Counted from the first letter of the stretch, positions 1-9,138 are shown. The stretch is DNA of 29,878 nucleotides from an uncultured Clostridia bacterium (GCA_934647165.1 CAKUFA010000031.1:1-29878); one strand, 5' to 3'. Numbers and translations are program-made. The notes: a model not told the origin generated them from the letters alone.

Positions 1-51
1 GTGTGACGAATTTGTGAGATGTGGCAACATAGTGCGACCAGATAGCACAGA

Positions 52-170
52 ATGGGACATCTTGGGATACCCCTGGGTCAATTCGAATCTCCTATGCTCC
101 ACTGGATGTGACGCATCTGAACACCTTTGCCGTCCTTCGGCATGGTAAGATCATATGCTTCACGGTAACG
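52..170 (+). pseudogene. Decayed N-terminal fragment of a serine hydrolase (beta-lactamase family)
   Basis: No intact gene fits here. If reading frames are switched at two points, the translation gives a GIP segment, then MLHWM, DASEHLNTF and AVLRHGKII. This order resembles the N-terminal part of class C beta-lactamase-like serine hydrolases, which have a short helix followed by a VLRHGK strand-turn. The catalytic SxxK motif and everything after it are missing, and stop codons interrupt each frame. The reading depends on hand-placed frameshifts, so the family call is tentative. It would be a relic at the left edge of the sugar-utilisation block. Confidence 0.35.
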
Positions 171-175
171 TTTTG

Positions 176-210
176 AAAAGAACGGTTCGGACTATCCGAA
201 CCGTTCTTTT
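176..210. terminator. Bidirectional Rho-independent terminator (16-bp perfect palindrome)
   Basis: The arms at 176-191 and 195-210 are perfectly complementary over 16 bp around a 3-nt loop. The outer ends are AAAA and TTTT, so the hairpin has a T-run on either strand. It lies just downstream of the leftward operon that ends with the MBL hydrolase and would close that transcript. It could also stop rightward transcription entering from the left. Confidence 0.85.
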
Positions 211-254
211 CTTATGCTTTGTCCATGTCAATCCGCCGCTGCGCATCCGCTTTC
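207..254. repeat. 48-bp direct repeat, left copy (3' end of a ferritin-like gene)
   Basis: This segment matches 13226-13273 at 45 of 48 positions in the same orientation. The differences are C/A, C/A and G/A. Read on the minus strand both copies encode the same C-terminal peptide, KAD(A/V)QR(R/L)IDM(D/Y)KA, followed by TAA. Here the coding relic starts directly after the MBL gene stop codon and runs into the terminator palindrome. Together the copies bracket the whole carbohydrate block. Confidence 0.85.
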
Positions 255-257
255 ATT

Positions 258-1040
258 TCAATACAGCTTGTCCCCGTCAAAGACCAGAATCTGCCCTTCT
301 CCCATTTCTGCCTGAAGCGTGTTGACCTGAAGATAAGGTGGAATGTCCACAGGGTGGGCGGCAAAAAGGTTTTCGTCGGTGAGATGATCGACGAATTCGA
401 CCATCGTATTGCGATCAAAAAGCGTTGGCTGATGTGAACATAACACATGCTGAAAAGGAAGGCTCATCAGTCCGCGCAAAGTCTGCCGATATTCCTTGAC
501 CGGCAGTGCTCTGGGGAAAAACAGCCATGTGCAGGGATTCCAGTCGTCTGCGGTCAGCAGCAAAGAACGCTCAGGAACGAAAACCACCGCAGAACCAGGC
601 GTGTGGCCGGGCGCATGGATAATCTGCGCTGTCAGGCCGCCCAGATCGATACATTGTTCAGCCAGCGCATCGGGTGTGGGGATCGCTGCACAGAGGAAAG
701 CATTGTCGTCCACCTCGATCCCACGCCGGTGCGCGCCTGCCAGCACGGCTCGGCGCTGACGTTCGCTTGTGTAGGTCAAAAAGTCCTCCCGGTCATCGGC
801 AAACATCTCGGTGCGGGCAAACCACCGCGCACCAAGAGCATGATCGTGATGGCCATGCGTCAGGATCACACGCACCGGAAGCTCCGTCAGTGTGCGAACA
901 AAGGACAAAACATCCTCCACACCGTAGCCGGTGTCAATCAATAGGGCTTGCTTGGCGCCCACAAGCAGCGTCATGCAGACGCCCATGCAGTCCGCAATAT
1001 GCCATACGTCTGGAAAAACCTTTCGTGCCGAAAAAGCCAT
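258..1040 (-). CDS. MBL-fold metallo-hydrolase
   Basis: A 260-residue metallo-beta-lactamase-fold protein. The HxHxDH metal site is visible as HGHHDH (H62, H64, D66, H67), followed by H146 in APGHTPGS, D165 in TADDWNP and a final histidine at H203. This is the full set expected for a two-metal hydrolase of the glyoxalase II-like type. No signal peptide is seen, so it is probably cytoplasmic. The ATG is preceded by AAGGAGG at good spacing. It is the last gene of the leftward operon, 81 bp after the GH88/105-type hydrolase, and ends before the terminator at 176-210. The substrate cannot be read from sequence. The context suggests a lactone, ester or phosphorylated intermediate of uronate or sugar breakdown, which is inference only. 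Confidence 0.88.
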   Translation of the reverse strand: MAFSARKVFPDVWHIADCMGVCMTLLVGAKQALLIDTGYGVEDVLSFVRTLTELPVRVILTHGHHDHALGARWFARTEMFADDREDFLTYTSERQRRAVLAGAHRRGIEVDDNAFLCAAIPTPDALAEQCIDLGGLTAQIIHAPGHTPGSAVVFVPERSLLLTADDWNPCTWLFFPRALPVKEYRQTLRGLMSLPFQHVLCSHQPTLFDRNTMVEFVDHLTDENLFAAHPVDIPPYLQVNTLQAEMGEGQILVFDGDKLY

Positions 1041-1121
1041 GAAATAGCCTCCTTGAAAAAATTGCCTGCAGCCTATCTCCTTCTTTCTGGAAACAGACTG
1101 CAGGCGTTTGTCGGTGGATAC

Positions 1122-3152
1122 TTAGTTTTCTGCCAGCAGCTTTAGGTATTCCACGCCGGCCAGCATCACGATGCCAATGCCGTGGGTGTCGTTAAAATTC
1201 CACATCAGCGTGCGATAATAGGCGCGGGAGAAGGAGAAGCCAGAGCCACGGCATACGCCATACAGATTGCCGTTGCGGTCGATCACCTGCTCACACAGCC
1301 CCTGCCAGGCACGGGCAATGGCGCTGCGGATCTCACTGCATATCTTCGCCTCATACCAGCCATTGCGAACGCCGCGCGAGAAGGCGCAAATGAACATGGC
1401 TGTTGCCGAAGACTCCAGATAGGTGCCAGGATCGTCAAGGATCTGGTGCCACAGGCCGGAAGGATCCTGCAGGCGCAGGTAACCCGCGGTCAGTTCACGG
1501 AAGAAGGCAATCAGCTCGGTCCGGTTTGCGTGATCGGCAGGCAGCCTTTGCAGCAGCTCGCTCAGGGTAAACAGCACCCAGCCGTTGCCGCGGCTCCACG
1601 GAATGCGGTTGCTCTTCATGTTGCGCAGGCAGCGCATGTGGGACATGAGCTGCTTCTCAGGCATGAACAGCAGCTCCCTGTATTTGAGCAACTGCTCTGC
1701 ACACATGTTCATCCCCTCCATGTTCCCCGTGAGCATGGAATAACGGATGAGGAAGGGACCGGACATATACATATCATCCGCCCAAATGGTGTCATCGCGG
1801 CGGCAATAGGCGCCATCAAAGGTGCGTGGCTGTTCACGGAGCATGTACTCCCCAATGGTATCGGCCAACTTACGCACAGCCGGATCGCCGGGTTGGGCAC
1901 ATTCCAGCATCAGGGAGCCGAAGGAACCGCAGTCATCCAACGCATCCAGCCAGCAGATCTGCTGATTCACGCCAGGGAAGCCATACTTCTCCTGATCGTA
2001 ACGTGCATAATCGTTGATCCCAACGACCTGCGAAGCGTGGCAGGTCACATAGTCATTCATGACCGGACGATCCAAAAAATGTCCTGCCTGCCACATGCCG
2101 TAGAGCGTTACGCCAAGCGGGTAGGTCCAGCGGCCAAAAAGTTTGGTTTCCACATAGGGACGCAGAGCCATGTGGGTCAGCGCAGGACGCCAGGTGATCG
2201 TGCCTTCCGCGCCATCGACCAACTGCCCCATCGTACAGGGGAAAATGGCATCAGGCGCTGCACTTTTCAACGGTCCCATAACTAGATAAGGCGTGGTGCT
2301 GCCGTGGATGTGAACCGGAGGGGTCATAGATGCCCAGGCGTCATCCTGCAAAAGCGCAGCAACCGTGTCCCAGGGGCCGATGAGCAGCACCTCATGGGAC
2401 GCACCGGGCTCGATCGCATCGGGCTTGCCATCCACCAGCACCGTCACAGCATCACATACCGGAAGCTTCCTGCATGCGTGCCCCTTGAACCAGGCGGCAA
2501 ACGTGCCGGACGCCGTGAGCGGCTGCTTAGTAGCAGAAGGAAACCAAGTCAGTGCTGCCGGAGCCGCGTCGCCGAAAAAGACGCTCATATCCGTCACAGC
2601 CATTTCATCTACTGGCGCCGAATAAAGGATGCCTGCCTCGCCGTCAAAGGCAGCGTAGGGCAGTACGTAGTTACATGGCTCCCACTGGGGCATGGCATTG
2701 GCAAAGCCGCAGCCAAAGCCGATCTCTGTCCGCTCACAACGCCACACGAAGCGGTTATAGCCCGCGTTCAACGACACGTCGACGCGGCATTTTTCATGTG
2801 TTCGCTCCTGGTTGCCACCCGACTGAAACACCTGCTCCCCGTTGAGCCACACCTGTACCGGGCCGTCGCACGCCACCATGAAGCCGGAGCCCTTAGCCTG
2901 CGGACAGTAAAGATCCGCGACGGCATAGGCGATCTCGCCATTCTGCCCGCCGGGAAAACGCCTGGAAAAATCCAGTAGATACTGCGCCTTGCGGTCTGCC
3001 TGGATCCCGCTTTCGTCGAACGTGCGCCAGACAAAGGGCGTTACGGGATGCTCGCCCATGAAGCGCGTGCCGAGCAACTCAATGATCCTCGCAGCGTCGC
3101 CGCCATAGCTCCAGGCGGCGCTATCTCGGTCATCAAAATAATATCCCATCAT
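1122..3152 (-). CDS. GH88/GH105-type unsaturated uronyl hydrolase with N-terminal accessory domain
   Basis: A 676-residue protein. The C-terminal half (about residues 330-670) carries the (alpha/alpha)6-barrel signatures of GH88/GH105 hydrolases such as YteR/YesR. These are WADDMYMSGPFL near residues 455-466 (holding the likely catalytic Asp), RGNGWVLF near 520, and WHQILDDPGTYLESSATAMF near 566-585. These enzymes remove the unsaturated uronic acid left by polysaccharide lyases. The first 300 residues look like beta-sandwich modules, including VQVWLNGEQVF as in galactose-binding-like folds. No signal peptide is seen, which fits cytoplasmic action on imported oligosaccharides. The start codon overlaps the stop of the upstream solute-binding protein (TGATG), so the two are translationally coupled. 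A second ATG follows at once and either could be used. GH105 versus GH88 cannot be settled by eye. Confidence 0.85.
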   Translation of the reverse strand: MMGYYFDDRDSAAWSYGGDAARIIELLGTRFMGEHPVTPFVWRTFDESGIQADRKAQYLLDFSRRFPGGQNGEIAYAVADLYCPQAKGSGFMVACDGPVQVWLNGEQVFQSGGNQERTHEKCRVDVSLNAGYNRFVWRCERTEIGFGCGFANAMPQWEPCNYVLPYAAFDGEAGILYSAPVDEMAVTDMSVFFGDAAPAALTWFPSATKQPLTASGTFAAWFKGHACRKLPVCDAVTVLVDGKPDAIEPGASHEVLLIGPWDTVAALLQDDAWASMTPPVHIHGSTTPYLVMGPLKSAAPDAIFPCTMGQLVDGAEGTITWRPALTHMALRPYVETKLFGRWTYPLGVTLYGMWQAGHFLDRPVMNDYVTCHASQVVGINDYARYDQEKYGFPGVNQQICWLDALDDCGSFGSLMLECAQPGDPAVRKLADTIGEYMLREQPRTFDGAYCRRDDTIWADDMYMSGPFLIRYSMLTGNMEGMNMCAEQLLKYRELLFMPEKQLMSHMRCLRNMKSNRIPWSRGNGWVLFTLSELLQRLPADHANRTELIAFFRELTAGYLRLQDPSGLWHQILDDPGTYLESSATAMFICAFSRGVRNGWYEAKICSEIRSAIARAWQGLCEQVIDRNGNLYGVCRGSGFSFSRAYYRTLMWNFNDTHGIGIVMLAGVEYLKLLAEN

Positions 3153-4717
3153 CAGTTTCCTTTCTTGTCGGCATTTGTTTCATACCAGGCTGTGCGGCGA
3201 GCCTCGATTACACGGCTTCCCCCGGCCTCCAAATAGGCTGTCACGCAGCGCTCCCATTCCGCATCAAAGTCTGTCTCGGCACACATGATCGTGCGAACCC
3301 GAAGTTCCTGTTCTCTGGCGAAGAGGCTGCGGGAGGTTTCAAACGAGGCAGGAATGTAGCCGGTGAGCGTTGGCAGTGAAAAGGAGTTGGTCATCGCCAC
3401 GCGCCAGGAGTCGCGCCGCAGGCTGCGCAGCTGCTCCGGCAGCTGTCCCAGCGAGAGCCGCGCATCAATCTCGTTGCCCGGGGCATAGGCGTAGCCATTG
3501 TACATCAGGGCAAGATCATTCACACTGATCCGTTCCTGCTGTGCGACAGCGTCATCAAGCTTTACCGGCATGCCGTTCTCCAGCCTGTAGTGCTCGTTTT
3601 CAAAGCCATAGCGCAGCACAAAATCATTTTCCGGCTTCGCCAACCAGTCGAGATAGCGCAGCGCGGCATCCACATGCTCGCTGCGGGCGGATACGAAGAC
3701 CATCATGCCGTAATCATTGTAGGTATACTTGTAGGCAGGCTTGCCGGAGGGGCCCAGCAGATCCACCGCAACCACCTCGGCTGCAGGATCGTTGCGGTAC
3801 AGCTTCACCACCGCTCCGTTGTCACTGTCAAGGCCAAACCAGGAATCGTTGATCCAAAAACCGACGTTGCCCTCTATAATTGCTTGACTATACCGTGATT
3901 TATCATTATCGCCAATGGTCGCAAAGTCGCTGTTCAATAGACCCTGGTTGTATAACATATTGAGATACCGATACCCCTCTTTGGCGCCGGTATAAAGGAA
4001 AAAGGGCAGAGAAGCCAGATCCTCATCAAGGATGGCACTCTGGTCATAGAACGCCTCCAATATCAGGAGCATGGGCCAGTAGGAGGTTCCATAACTGAGA
4101 AAGGCAGGCGCAGCTTGCCCCTGCCCGCCCAGATCGGCCTGCTGGAAGGCGCGCAGAATCTCCAGCAGCTGATCCGTGGTGAGCGCATAGCCGCCGCTAT
4201 CTGTGACCGGCAGCTCGATCCCCAAACGATCCAGCCAATCCTTACGGATAAACCCACTGGTCACATCCGTCGCACTGCGCAGGCACGGAATGGCGTATTG
4301 CCGCCCATTGATCACACCATAGGGCAGCACGGCGGCATGGCTGGTCTGAAGCGTTTGGCCGTGGGCTGCGAGGGCATCGGTGATGTCGGCAACCAGGCCG
4401 TTCCGGCACAGAGCAAGCCAGAATTCATAGTCGTAGGTAAACATGAGATCCGGCGGCTCGTTCTGGCTGGCCAACAGATTGACCTGCGCCACATCATCCA
4501 CGCGCTTGACGCTCACAAACTCCAGCTGGATGTCTAGTTCACGCGCCACCCGGCTCTGCACATAGCGAACCCAAGCGTTGTCCTCACAGGTGCCGTATTC
4601 TTCAGGCATGTTCTCCCGGTCATAGACCATGACACGGAGGGACTCGGTCTGCGCGGCTGCGCTCGCCGCCAGCGCAAGAAAAACCAGGCACAGCAGGAGC
4701 AGGAACCCTCTTTTCAC
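3152..4717 (-). CDS. Extracellular solute-binding protein of a sugar ABC transporter (operon copy)
   Basis: A substrate-binding protein of the LplA-like type used with LplB/LplC permeases. I choose the GTG at 4717 (521 residues) because GGAGG lies 8 nt upstream. The in-frame ATG pair at 4735/4732 would overlap that ribosome binding site. The N-terminus is a typical signal peptide: KR, a leucine-rich core, then ASAAAQ as a signal peptidase I site. No lipobox cysteine is present, which is unusual for a binding protein of a single-membrane Gram-positive. It is paralogous to the protein at 11240: both end in a CA-x-x-DFDA...RCV motif, both have a YTYD motif and a conserved QDWL/KDWL region. No permease genes lie in its own operon, so it may share the permeases at 9288-11171 or feed the sensor-regulator. 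Confidence 0.88.
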   Translation of the reverse strand: MKRGFLLLLCLVFLALAASAAAQTESLRVMVYDRENMPEEYGTCEDNAWVRYVQSRVARELDIQLEFVSVKRVDDVAQVNLLASQNEPPDLMFTYDYEFWLALCRNGLVADITDALAAHGQTLQTSHAAVLPYGVINGRQYAIPCLRSATDVTSGFIRKDWLDRLGIELPVTDSGGYALTTDQLLEILRAFQQADLGGQGQAAPAFLSYGTSYWPMLLILEAFYDQSAILDEDLASLPFFLYTGAKEGYRYLNMLYNQGLLNSDFATIGDNDKSRYSQAIIEGNVGFWINDSWFGLDSDNGAVVKLYRNDPAAEVVAVDLLGPSGKPAYKYTYNDYGMMVFVSARSEHVDAALRYLDWLAKPENDFVLRYGFENEHYRLENGMPVKLDDAVAQQERISVNDLALMYNGYAYAPGNEIDARLSLGQLPEQLRSLRRDSWRVAMTNSFSLPTLTGYIPASFETSRSLFAREQELRVRTIMCAETDFDAEWERCVTAYLEAGGSRVIEARRTAWYETNADKKGN

Positions 4718-4770
4718 CGAAAACACCTCCATCATTTTCTATGGCCGGGGAACAGCCGTCAGGCGAGACG

Positions 4771-6714
4771 TCAGATGTCGGTACGCTCTGCCTTTTCAAA
4801 GTTCAGGATAGTCTTGTGGCCGCCGGCGTTGACTTCAATCTTGCCTGCGTCAAACTCGGTCTGAGAAAATTCATTGTCATAGCGCTTGTAGCCATGGATG
4901 CAGATCTCTTCACCCTTGACGGTGAGCGGCTTGTTCCAGCCAAAGGTAATCTCGCCCTGGGAGGGAGACTGATACACCAGGTTGTGGGTATCGCCGGTGA
5001 CCTTCTTGCCCTCAAAGCCCTTCACGAAGGCCTCAAAGCTGCCGTTCTCGGCCTTGGATCCCATCTCGACAGCCCATACATTGGCATGACCCTGGGCAAT
5101 GTACTCATAATCCTCGGCGCGGTCATACATCTCCTGCCAGTTGTCGGCATACAGCGCCTTGAACATGGCGGGATCCTTCTTCTCCCAGTAGCCGGGGAGC
5201 AGGGAGTACACGGCCACATAGCCATTGCCCTTGCGGCCAAAGATCCAGCCATCTTTCTCCACTACCTCATCCATTTCATGCTTGGGGAAGTAGATGTGGG
5301 AGTAGAGATAGTCCACAAAGTCGGGCTCAATGCGGTATAGGCACAGCAGCACATTTTCATGCTGCACAGAGCGGGGCAGCGTCAGGTTGCCTGCCCAGCG
5401 GTTGGGGCGATTGTCGTATTCGGTCGAAGCCGGATTGGTAGTGAAGATGACCGCCTTATCGCCCAGGGACGCGGTCCAGGGGTGCTGCTGGTAGCCCATA
5501 CGACCCTTGCGGAAGTCCTGTGCGTTGCTGAGCATGTAGTCCGGTGTGCGGCGGGTGTAGATATCCACCTGGGTCATGGCGGTAAAGTCGGGGGCATCCA
5601 CACAGGGCGCGCCGGCCTCATCATGCAGCTTGTAGCGCTCATAGTAGGCGCGCACGCGGTTGGTCATCCAGTTCCAGGTGGGGAATACCTTTAGGGAGTT
5701 CTCCACGGTCAGACGATCGGAATAGGTCTGCTGGCCCCAGAAAAACATGATATTGTCAAAGTCCGCAGGATCCACGCCGAAATACTTGGCATCCGCCACG
5801 TCGATACTCATGCGTTCACGGTTGGTCTGGATGCCCTGGGGTGTGGCAGCTGCTGCCAGGATGGCCTTGGGGCAGGTGTAGCCATTGGCTGCCAACATCA
5901 CGGCGCAGTTACTCATGGCGCCGGTATAGCCCTTGTCAAACAGCAGGGACATGACGGCGGAGCAGTCCTCATTGTCGGGCTCGATGATGAAGCGGGTGTA
6001 AACGCGGCCATGGGTGGTTGGCAGGTGACCCTCAAAGTGGTTGACGGCCAGATCGAACACCAGCATATCGATCAGCATGCGGCAGCGGGTACGGATATCC
6101 TCTTCGTCCGCATAAATCATCAGATCGACCAGACCCAGCATGTCCTCCATATAATAGCCCTGGGTCAGCCATTCGCTAAAGCCGAAGCGCTCGCGCCAGT
6201 TCAGCCAGCGGCGCAGGAAGGTGGTGGCGTGAGCCCGATGCTCGGCGCCGGTCATGCCATTGTTGGGAAACACAACGTCTGGATACATCTGACCCACCAG
6301 ATATTCGGCGCTGTGGTACAGGATCTGATGGTTCTCGGTAAAGTAGCAGGCATGCACCTCGCCGGGCTCATCCAGCCAATACTTGAAATTGATCAGGCTC
6401 TTCTCGATCTTCTGAGCCTCTTTCTCATCCAAACGGGTGCCGCGGTGCTCTCGCAGCATGCGGATGAGCGCAGGGATGGCAAAGTCGGCGCAGTCCAAAC
6501 GGGTATCGATGCGATCCAGCGCCTTGTCAATAGCAAAATTGCGCACCGGCGGGGTCTTGATCCCGACCTTTTGCAGCTCCATCTTGGCCAGGTCATAGTA
6601 CAAGCCAAGGAAGCCGTTGAACGAGCTGAACGTACTCGTCATTTCTTCAGGCGTGGTTGCTGCCTGTCCCTTGCCGAGCTCCACAACATGCTCCAGATAC
6701 TTCAGATTGTCCAT
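4771..6714 (-). CDS. Uncharacterised large carbohydrate-locus protein, helical-barrel lyase/glycosidase-like
   Basis: A 647-residue protein with no signal peptide or membrane segment. I do not recognise a named family. The first 400 residues are mostly helical and rich in aromatic, His and Asp residues. They include YWLDEPGEVH and CYFTENHQILYHSAEYL (around residues 113-137), GFSEWLTQGYYMEDMLGL (around 180-200) and THGRVYTRF (around 237-245). This is reminiscent of (alpha/alpha)-toroid polysaccharide lyases and glycosidases. The last 200 residues look strand-rich, ending in segments such as LVYQSPSQGEITFGW, as in the C-terminal beta-sandwich of such enzymes. It starts 3 bp after the regulator and is followed after 53 bp by the solute-binding protein, so it is the first enzyme of the operon. 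The enzymatic role is inferred from fold impression and context only. Confidence 0.75.
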   Translation of the reverse strand: MDNLKYLEHVVELGKGQAATTPEEMTSTFSSFNGFLGLYYDLAKMELQKVGIKTPPVRNFAIDKALDRIDTRLDCADFAIPALIRMLREHRGTRLDEKEAQKIEKSLINFKYWLDEPGEVHACYFTENHQILYHSAEYLVGQMYPDVVFPNNGMTGAEHRAHATTFLRRWLNWRERFGFSEWLTQGYYMEDMLGLVDLMIYADEEDIRTRCRMLIDMLVFDLAVNHFEGHLPTTHGRVYTRFIIEPDNEDCSAVMSLLFDKGYTGAMSNCAVMLAANGYTCPKAILAAAATPQGIQTNRERMSIDVADAKYFGVDPADFDNIMFFWGQQTYSDRLTVENSLKVFPTWNWMTNRVRAYYERYKLHDEAGAPCVDAPDFTAMTQVDIYTRRTPDYMLSNAQDFRKGRMGYQQHPWTASLGDKAVIFTTNPASTEYDNRPNRWAGNLTLPRSVQHENVLLCLYRIEPDFVDYLYSHIYFPKHEMDEVVEKDGWIFGRKGNGYVAVYSLLPGYWEKKDPAMFKALYADNWQEMYDRAEDYEYIAQGHANVWAVEMGSKAENGSFEAFVKGFEGKKVTGDTHNLVYQSPSQGEITFGWNKPLTVKGEEICIHGYKRYDNEFSQTEFDAGKIEVNAGGHKTILNFEKAERTDI

Positions 6715-6717
6715 GGG

Positions 6718-9027
6718 TCATTCCTCACTTTCGTCAGATTGTTCATTTTGATCCGCCCCATCGGCGGAGAGGGTTCTCTCTGTGTTGAGCTGTCTGCGGT
6801 ATTCACCGGGAGAACAGCCCACATACTGCTTGAACAGACGATACATGGTCTGTTCGCTGCCGATGCCCACACGCTCGGCGATCTCGCGCTGGGAAATATC
6901 CGTCGTGACCAGAAATTCCTTCATTTTCTCCATGCGAATACTCTGCAGGTAGGCTGAAAAGGTGGTACCCATCTCGGTGGAGATGATCTTGCGCAGATAG
7001 GAATAGCTGATTCCCAGCGCAGCGGCCACATCCTCTGGCATGAGCCGCTCGGCGTAATGGCCTGCGATATAACGGATAAACTTGTTGGTATATCCGCTGC
7101 CACCCTGACGCGCCTTGATCACCTGGCGGGAAAGCTGTGTTCCCTTGGCCTCCAGCCACAGGAGCATGTGCTCAAGTGTGTCGAAGCTACTCAGATAGCG
7201 GAAGGGGGAGTGCTCCGGCTCGTCAAAGAGCACATTGATCGGCATCCCTTTGCGGAAGGCGGTCTGAATCAGCATACCGAGCAGCTGCGATACGGCAAAC
7301 TCCAGATCATCCATGCCTGCCTCGCTCTCCAGCAGCAGTGTCAGCAGCTCCTGCGTCCGGGCGTGGACGGCCTCTGGTCCTTCATCAATGGCAGAGATGA
7401 TGCTCTGCACCCTAGTCTGCGGAAAAGTAAACGTCTTGGGCTGTACCATTGCTGGGACATACAGGATGCGGCTGTCGGTGCCACGCACCAGCTTCCAGCG
7501 GATCGCCTGCTTGGCCTCGTTCAGCGCCTCTGCCACATGATCCTGCCCGGAAAATATGGTCGAGCAGGCAATGCTGAGCGAACAGGCAGTAAAAGCCTGC
7601 ATCAGACCGGCCACCTTATCCATCAGCGTTTGCAGATCCTGTCCTGTGGGCTCTGCCAGGAAGCTGACTGCTGCGGCCACCGACCATTCATTCACACGGA
7701 TCGTGTAGGCGCTCTCGCCCTCTCCCACAAGCTCACGCAGCGAATAACGCAGCAGATAGTCCAGGAAGGGCGACAGCTTACGCGCCTCAACAATCCGCCG
7801 ATTCGGCTCATCCACATCACACAGCAGGAACACATAGTGATCAAAGGATGACAGGTGGATCAGCATGTTTTCCGTCAGCTGGTTGGCGGACACTGCTTCA
7901 TACAGCTTGGTATCCATCTGCCGGACGTCCGACAGGCTGTCGATCGCATGCCACTGCTCCGATACCCGAGCCAGAACGGTGGTGGCATCCTTGGCTGTAT
8001 CGTTTGGGATCTTTTGCGCCTGTACCTGGCGTTCCAGTGTGGCCTGCAGTTCCGCAATGGGGCGATTCATTTGTCGCGCGATCATGCGGAAGCTGATGAT
8101 GATCACGACGATGAACACGGCCAGCACGATCAGTGCATAGACCATCTGCTGGATCGCCGCCACGATCACCAGACCGCCCGGCACCCATACAGCAAACTGA
8201 AAATGTCTGCCGCGATATGCAGAACAAAGCTGTTCGCCATCTCGCCAGTGGAGGAAGGTCTCCTCATCCGGATCAGCCTGGAGAAGCGAGGACGCCACGC
8301 TTTTCGGCAATAGCGGCGGCGCCATGGTTCTTTGACAGACCACATTGCCCTGGGCAGAGAGGATGATCAGATCATCCAGGCCATCATTATGGGTAAGGAG
8401 TGAGGCGTAGAGCTTTTTGCAATCGACCAGAAAGCAGACTACGCCGCGAAAGCCGACATCCGAGACCTCCAGTCGTTGGCGGTAGATCAGGCACAGCTTT
8501 GAGGTGTCCTGGCCGGGATAGCCTTCCACCTGAGCTGTAATGATGCCCTCCGCCCACGCTTCTTCAGGCGTTTCTACTATTATATTGTGGATGGCGGGCG
8601 TATTGATCTCATAACGCGTGCGGCTGGCAGTATAGACAAGACCATTATCCATGTTGATGACCCAGATATCGGCCAGGGTCTCGTCAGTGAGCTTGATGGT
8701 GTTGAGCTTCGCCATATAATCGATGCTTCGCAGCGCGTCATCTGTAGGGGATACCGGCTGGCTGAGTTTTGCGGTATCCTTGTTCGCACGGATCATCGAG
8801 GCATTGCTTTGAATGTTTTGAAGCCGAAGCTCTAACTGCTGCTCCAGCTGGCGGGCGCCGGTGTCGGCTATACGCGACGTATGCTTCGTCAGAGAAACAA
8901 TCTGGATCACGGTCAGGATCACAGAGAGCAGGAAGGCGATCGTAATGGCCAAGGTAAGATATCTTTTTGTTGCGATCTCGATGACGCGCGGTTGACCTGA
9001 CCGCACAGTCCGGTTCCTTTTCGTCAT
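6718..9027 (-). CDS. Membrane-anchored AraC-family sensor-regulator
   Basis: A 769-residue protein. A transmembrane helix lies at about residues 23-46, an extracytoplasmic sensor region at 47-292 (Cache-like in layout) and a second transmembrane helix at about 294-316. A long cytoplasmic linker follows, then two AraC-type helix-turn-helix motifs at about 650-748 (LRKIISTEMGTTFSAYLQ and IAERVGIGSEQTMYRLFKQ). This architecture is common for regulators of polysaccharide uptake loci in Clostridia and Paenibacillus: the outer domain senses a ligand or a loaded binding protein and the inner domain activates transcription. The ATG has AAGGAG at good spacing. It heads the leftward operon and is divergent from the permeases across a 260-bp control region, so it probably regulates both directions. 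The tail after the HTH is acidic and Ser-rich. Confidence 0.9.
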   Translation of the reverse strand: MTKRNRTVRSGQPRVIEIATKRYLTLAITIAFLLSVILTVIQIVSLTKHTSRIADTGARQLEQQLELRLQNIQSNASMIRANKDTAKLSQPVSPTDDALRSIDYMAKLNTIKLTDETLADIWVINMDNGLVYTASRTRYEINTPAIHNIIVETPEEAWAEGIITAQVEGYPGQDTSKLCLIYRQRLEVSDVGFRGVVCFLVDCKKLYASLLTHNDGLDDLIILSAQGNVVCQRTMAPPLLPKSVASSLLQADPDEETFLHWRDGEQLCSAYRGRHFQFAVWVPGGLVIVAAIQQMVYALIVLAVFIVVIIISFRMIARQMNRPIAELQATLERQVQAQKIPNDTAKDATTVLARVSEQWHAIDSLSDVRQMDTKLYEAVSANQLTENMLIHLSSFDHYVFLLCDVDEPNRRIVEARKLSPFLDYLLRYSLRELVGEGESAYTIRVNEWSVAAAVSFLAEPTGQDLQTLMDKVAGLMQAFTACSLSIACSTIFSGQDHVAEALNEAKQAIRWKLVRGTDSRILYVPAMVQPKTFTFPQTRVQSIISAIDEGPEAVHARTQELLTLLLESEAGMDDLEFAVSQLLGMLIQTAFRKGMPINVLFDEPEHSPFRYLSSFDTLEHMLLWLEAKGTQLSRQVIKARQGGSGYTNKFIRYIAGHYAERLMPEDVAAALGISYSYLRKIISTEMGTTFSAYLQSIRMEKMKEFLVTTDISQREIAERVGIGSEQTMYRLFKQYVGCSPGEYRRQLNTERTLSADGADQNEQSDESEE

Positions 9028-9072
9028 CAGGGGTTCTCCTTTATTACGCTCTTTGTTTCGGCATCCACATTG

Positions 9073-9101
9073 ATTATATCAATAAGCACGGGTTAATGAA
9101 A
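9073..9101 (-). promoter_or_regulatory. Candidate sigma-A promoter of the leftward operon
   Basis: On the minus strand a perfect TATAAT (plus 9073-9078) is preceded by a 17-bp spacer and a weak -35 TTTCAT (plus 9096-9101). The weak -35 fits an activator-dependent promoter. It lies about 45 bp upstream of the regulator start codon. Confidence 0.45.
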
Positions 9102-9138
9102 GGCATGCAAAGACCTTTTTGTCACATGCGAGAGCTAT

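Noticed and set aside
71..107. tRNA-like 3' end (TTCGAAT followed by ATGCTCCA)
   Set aside because: The bases on both sides of TTCGAAT do not form a T-stem, and no matching GGAGCAT acceptor strand or anticodon arm is found upstream.
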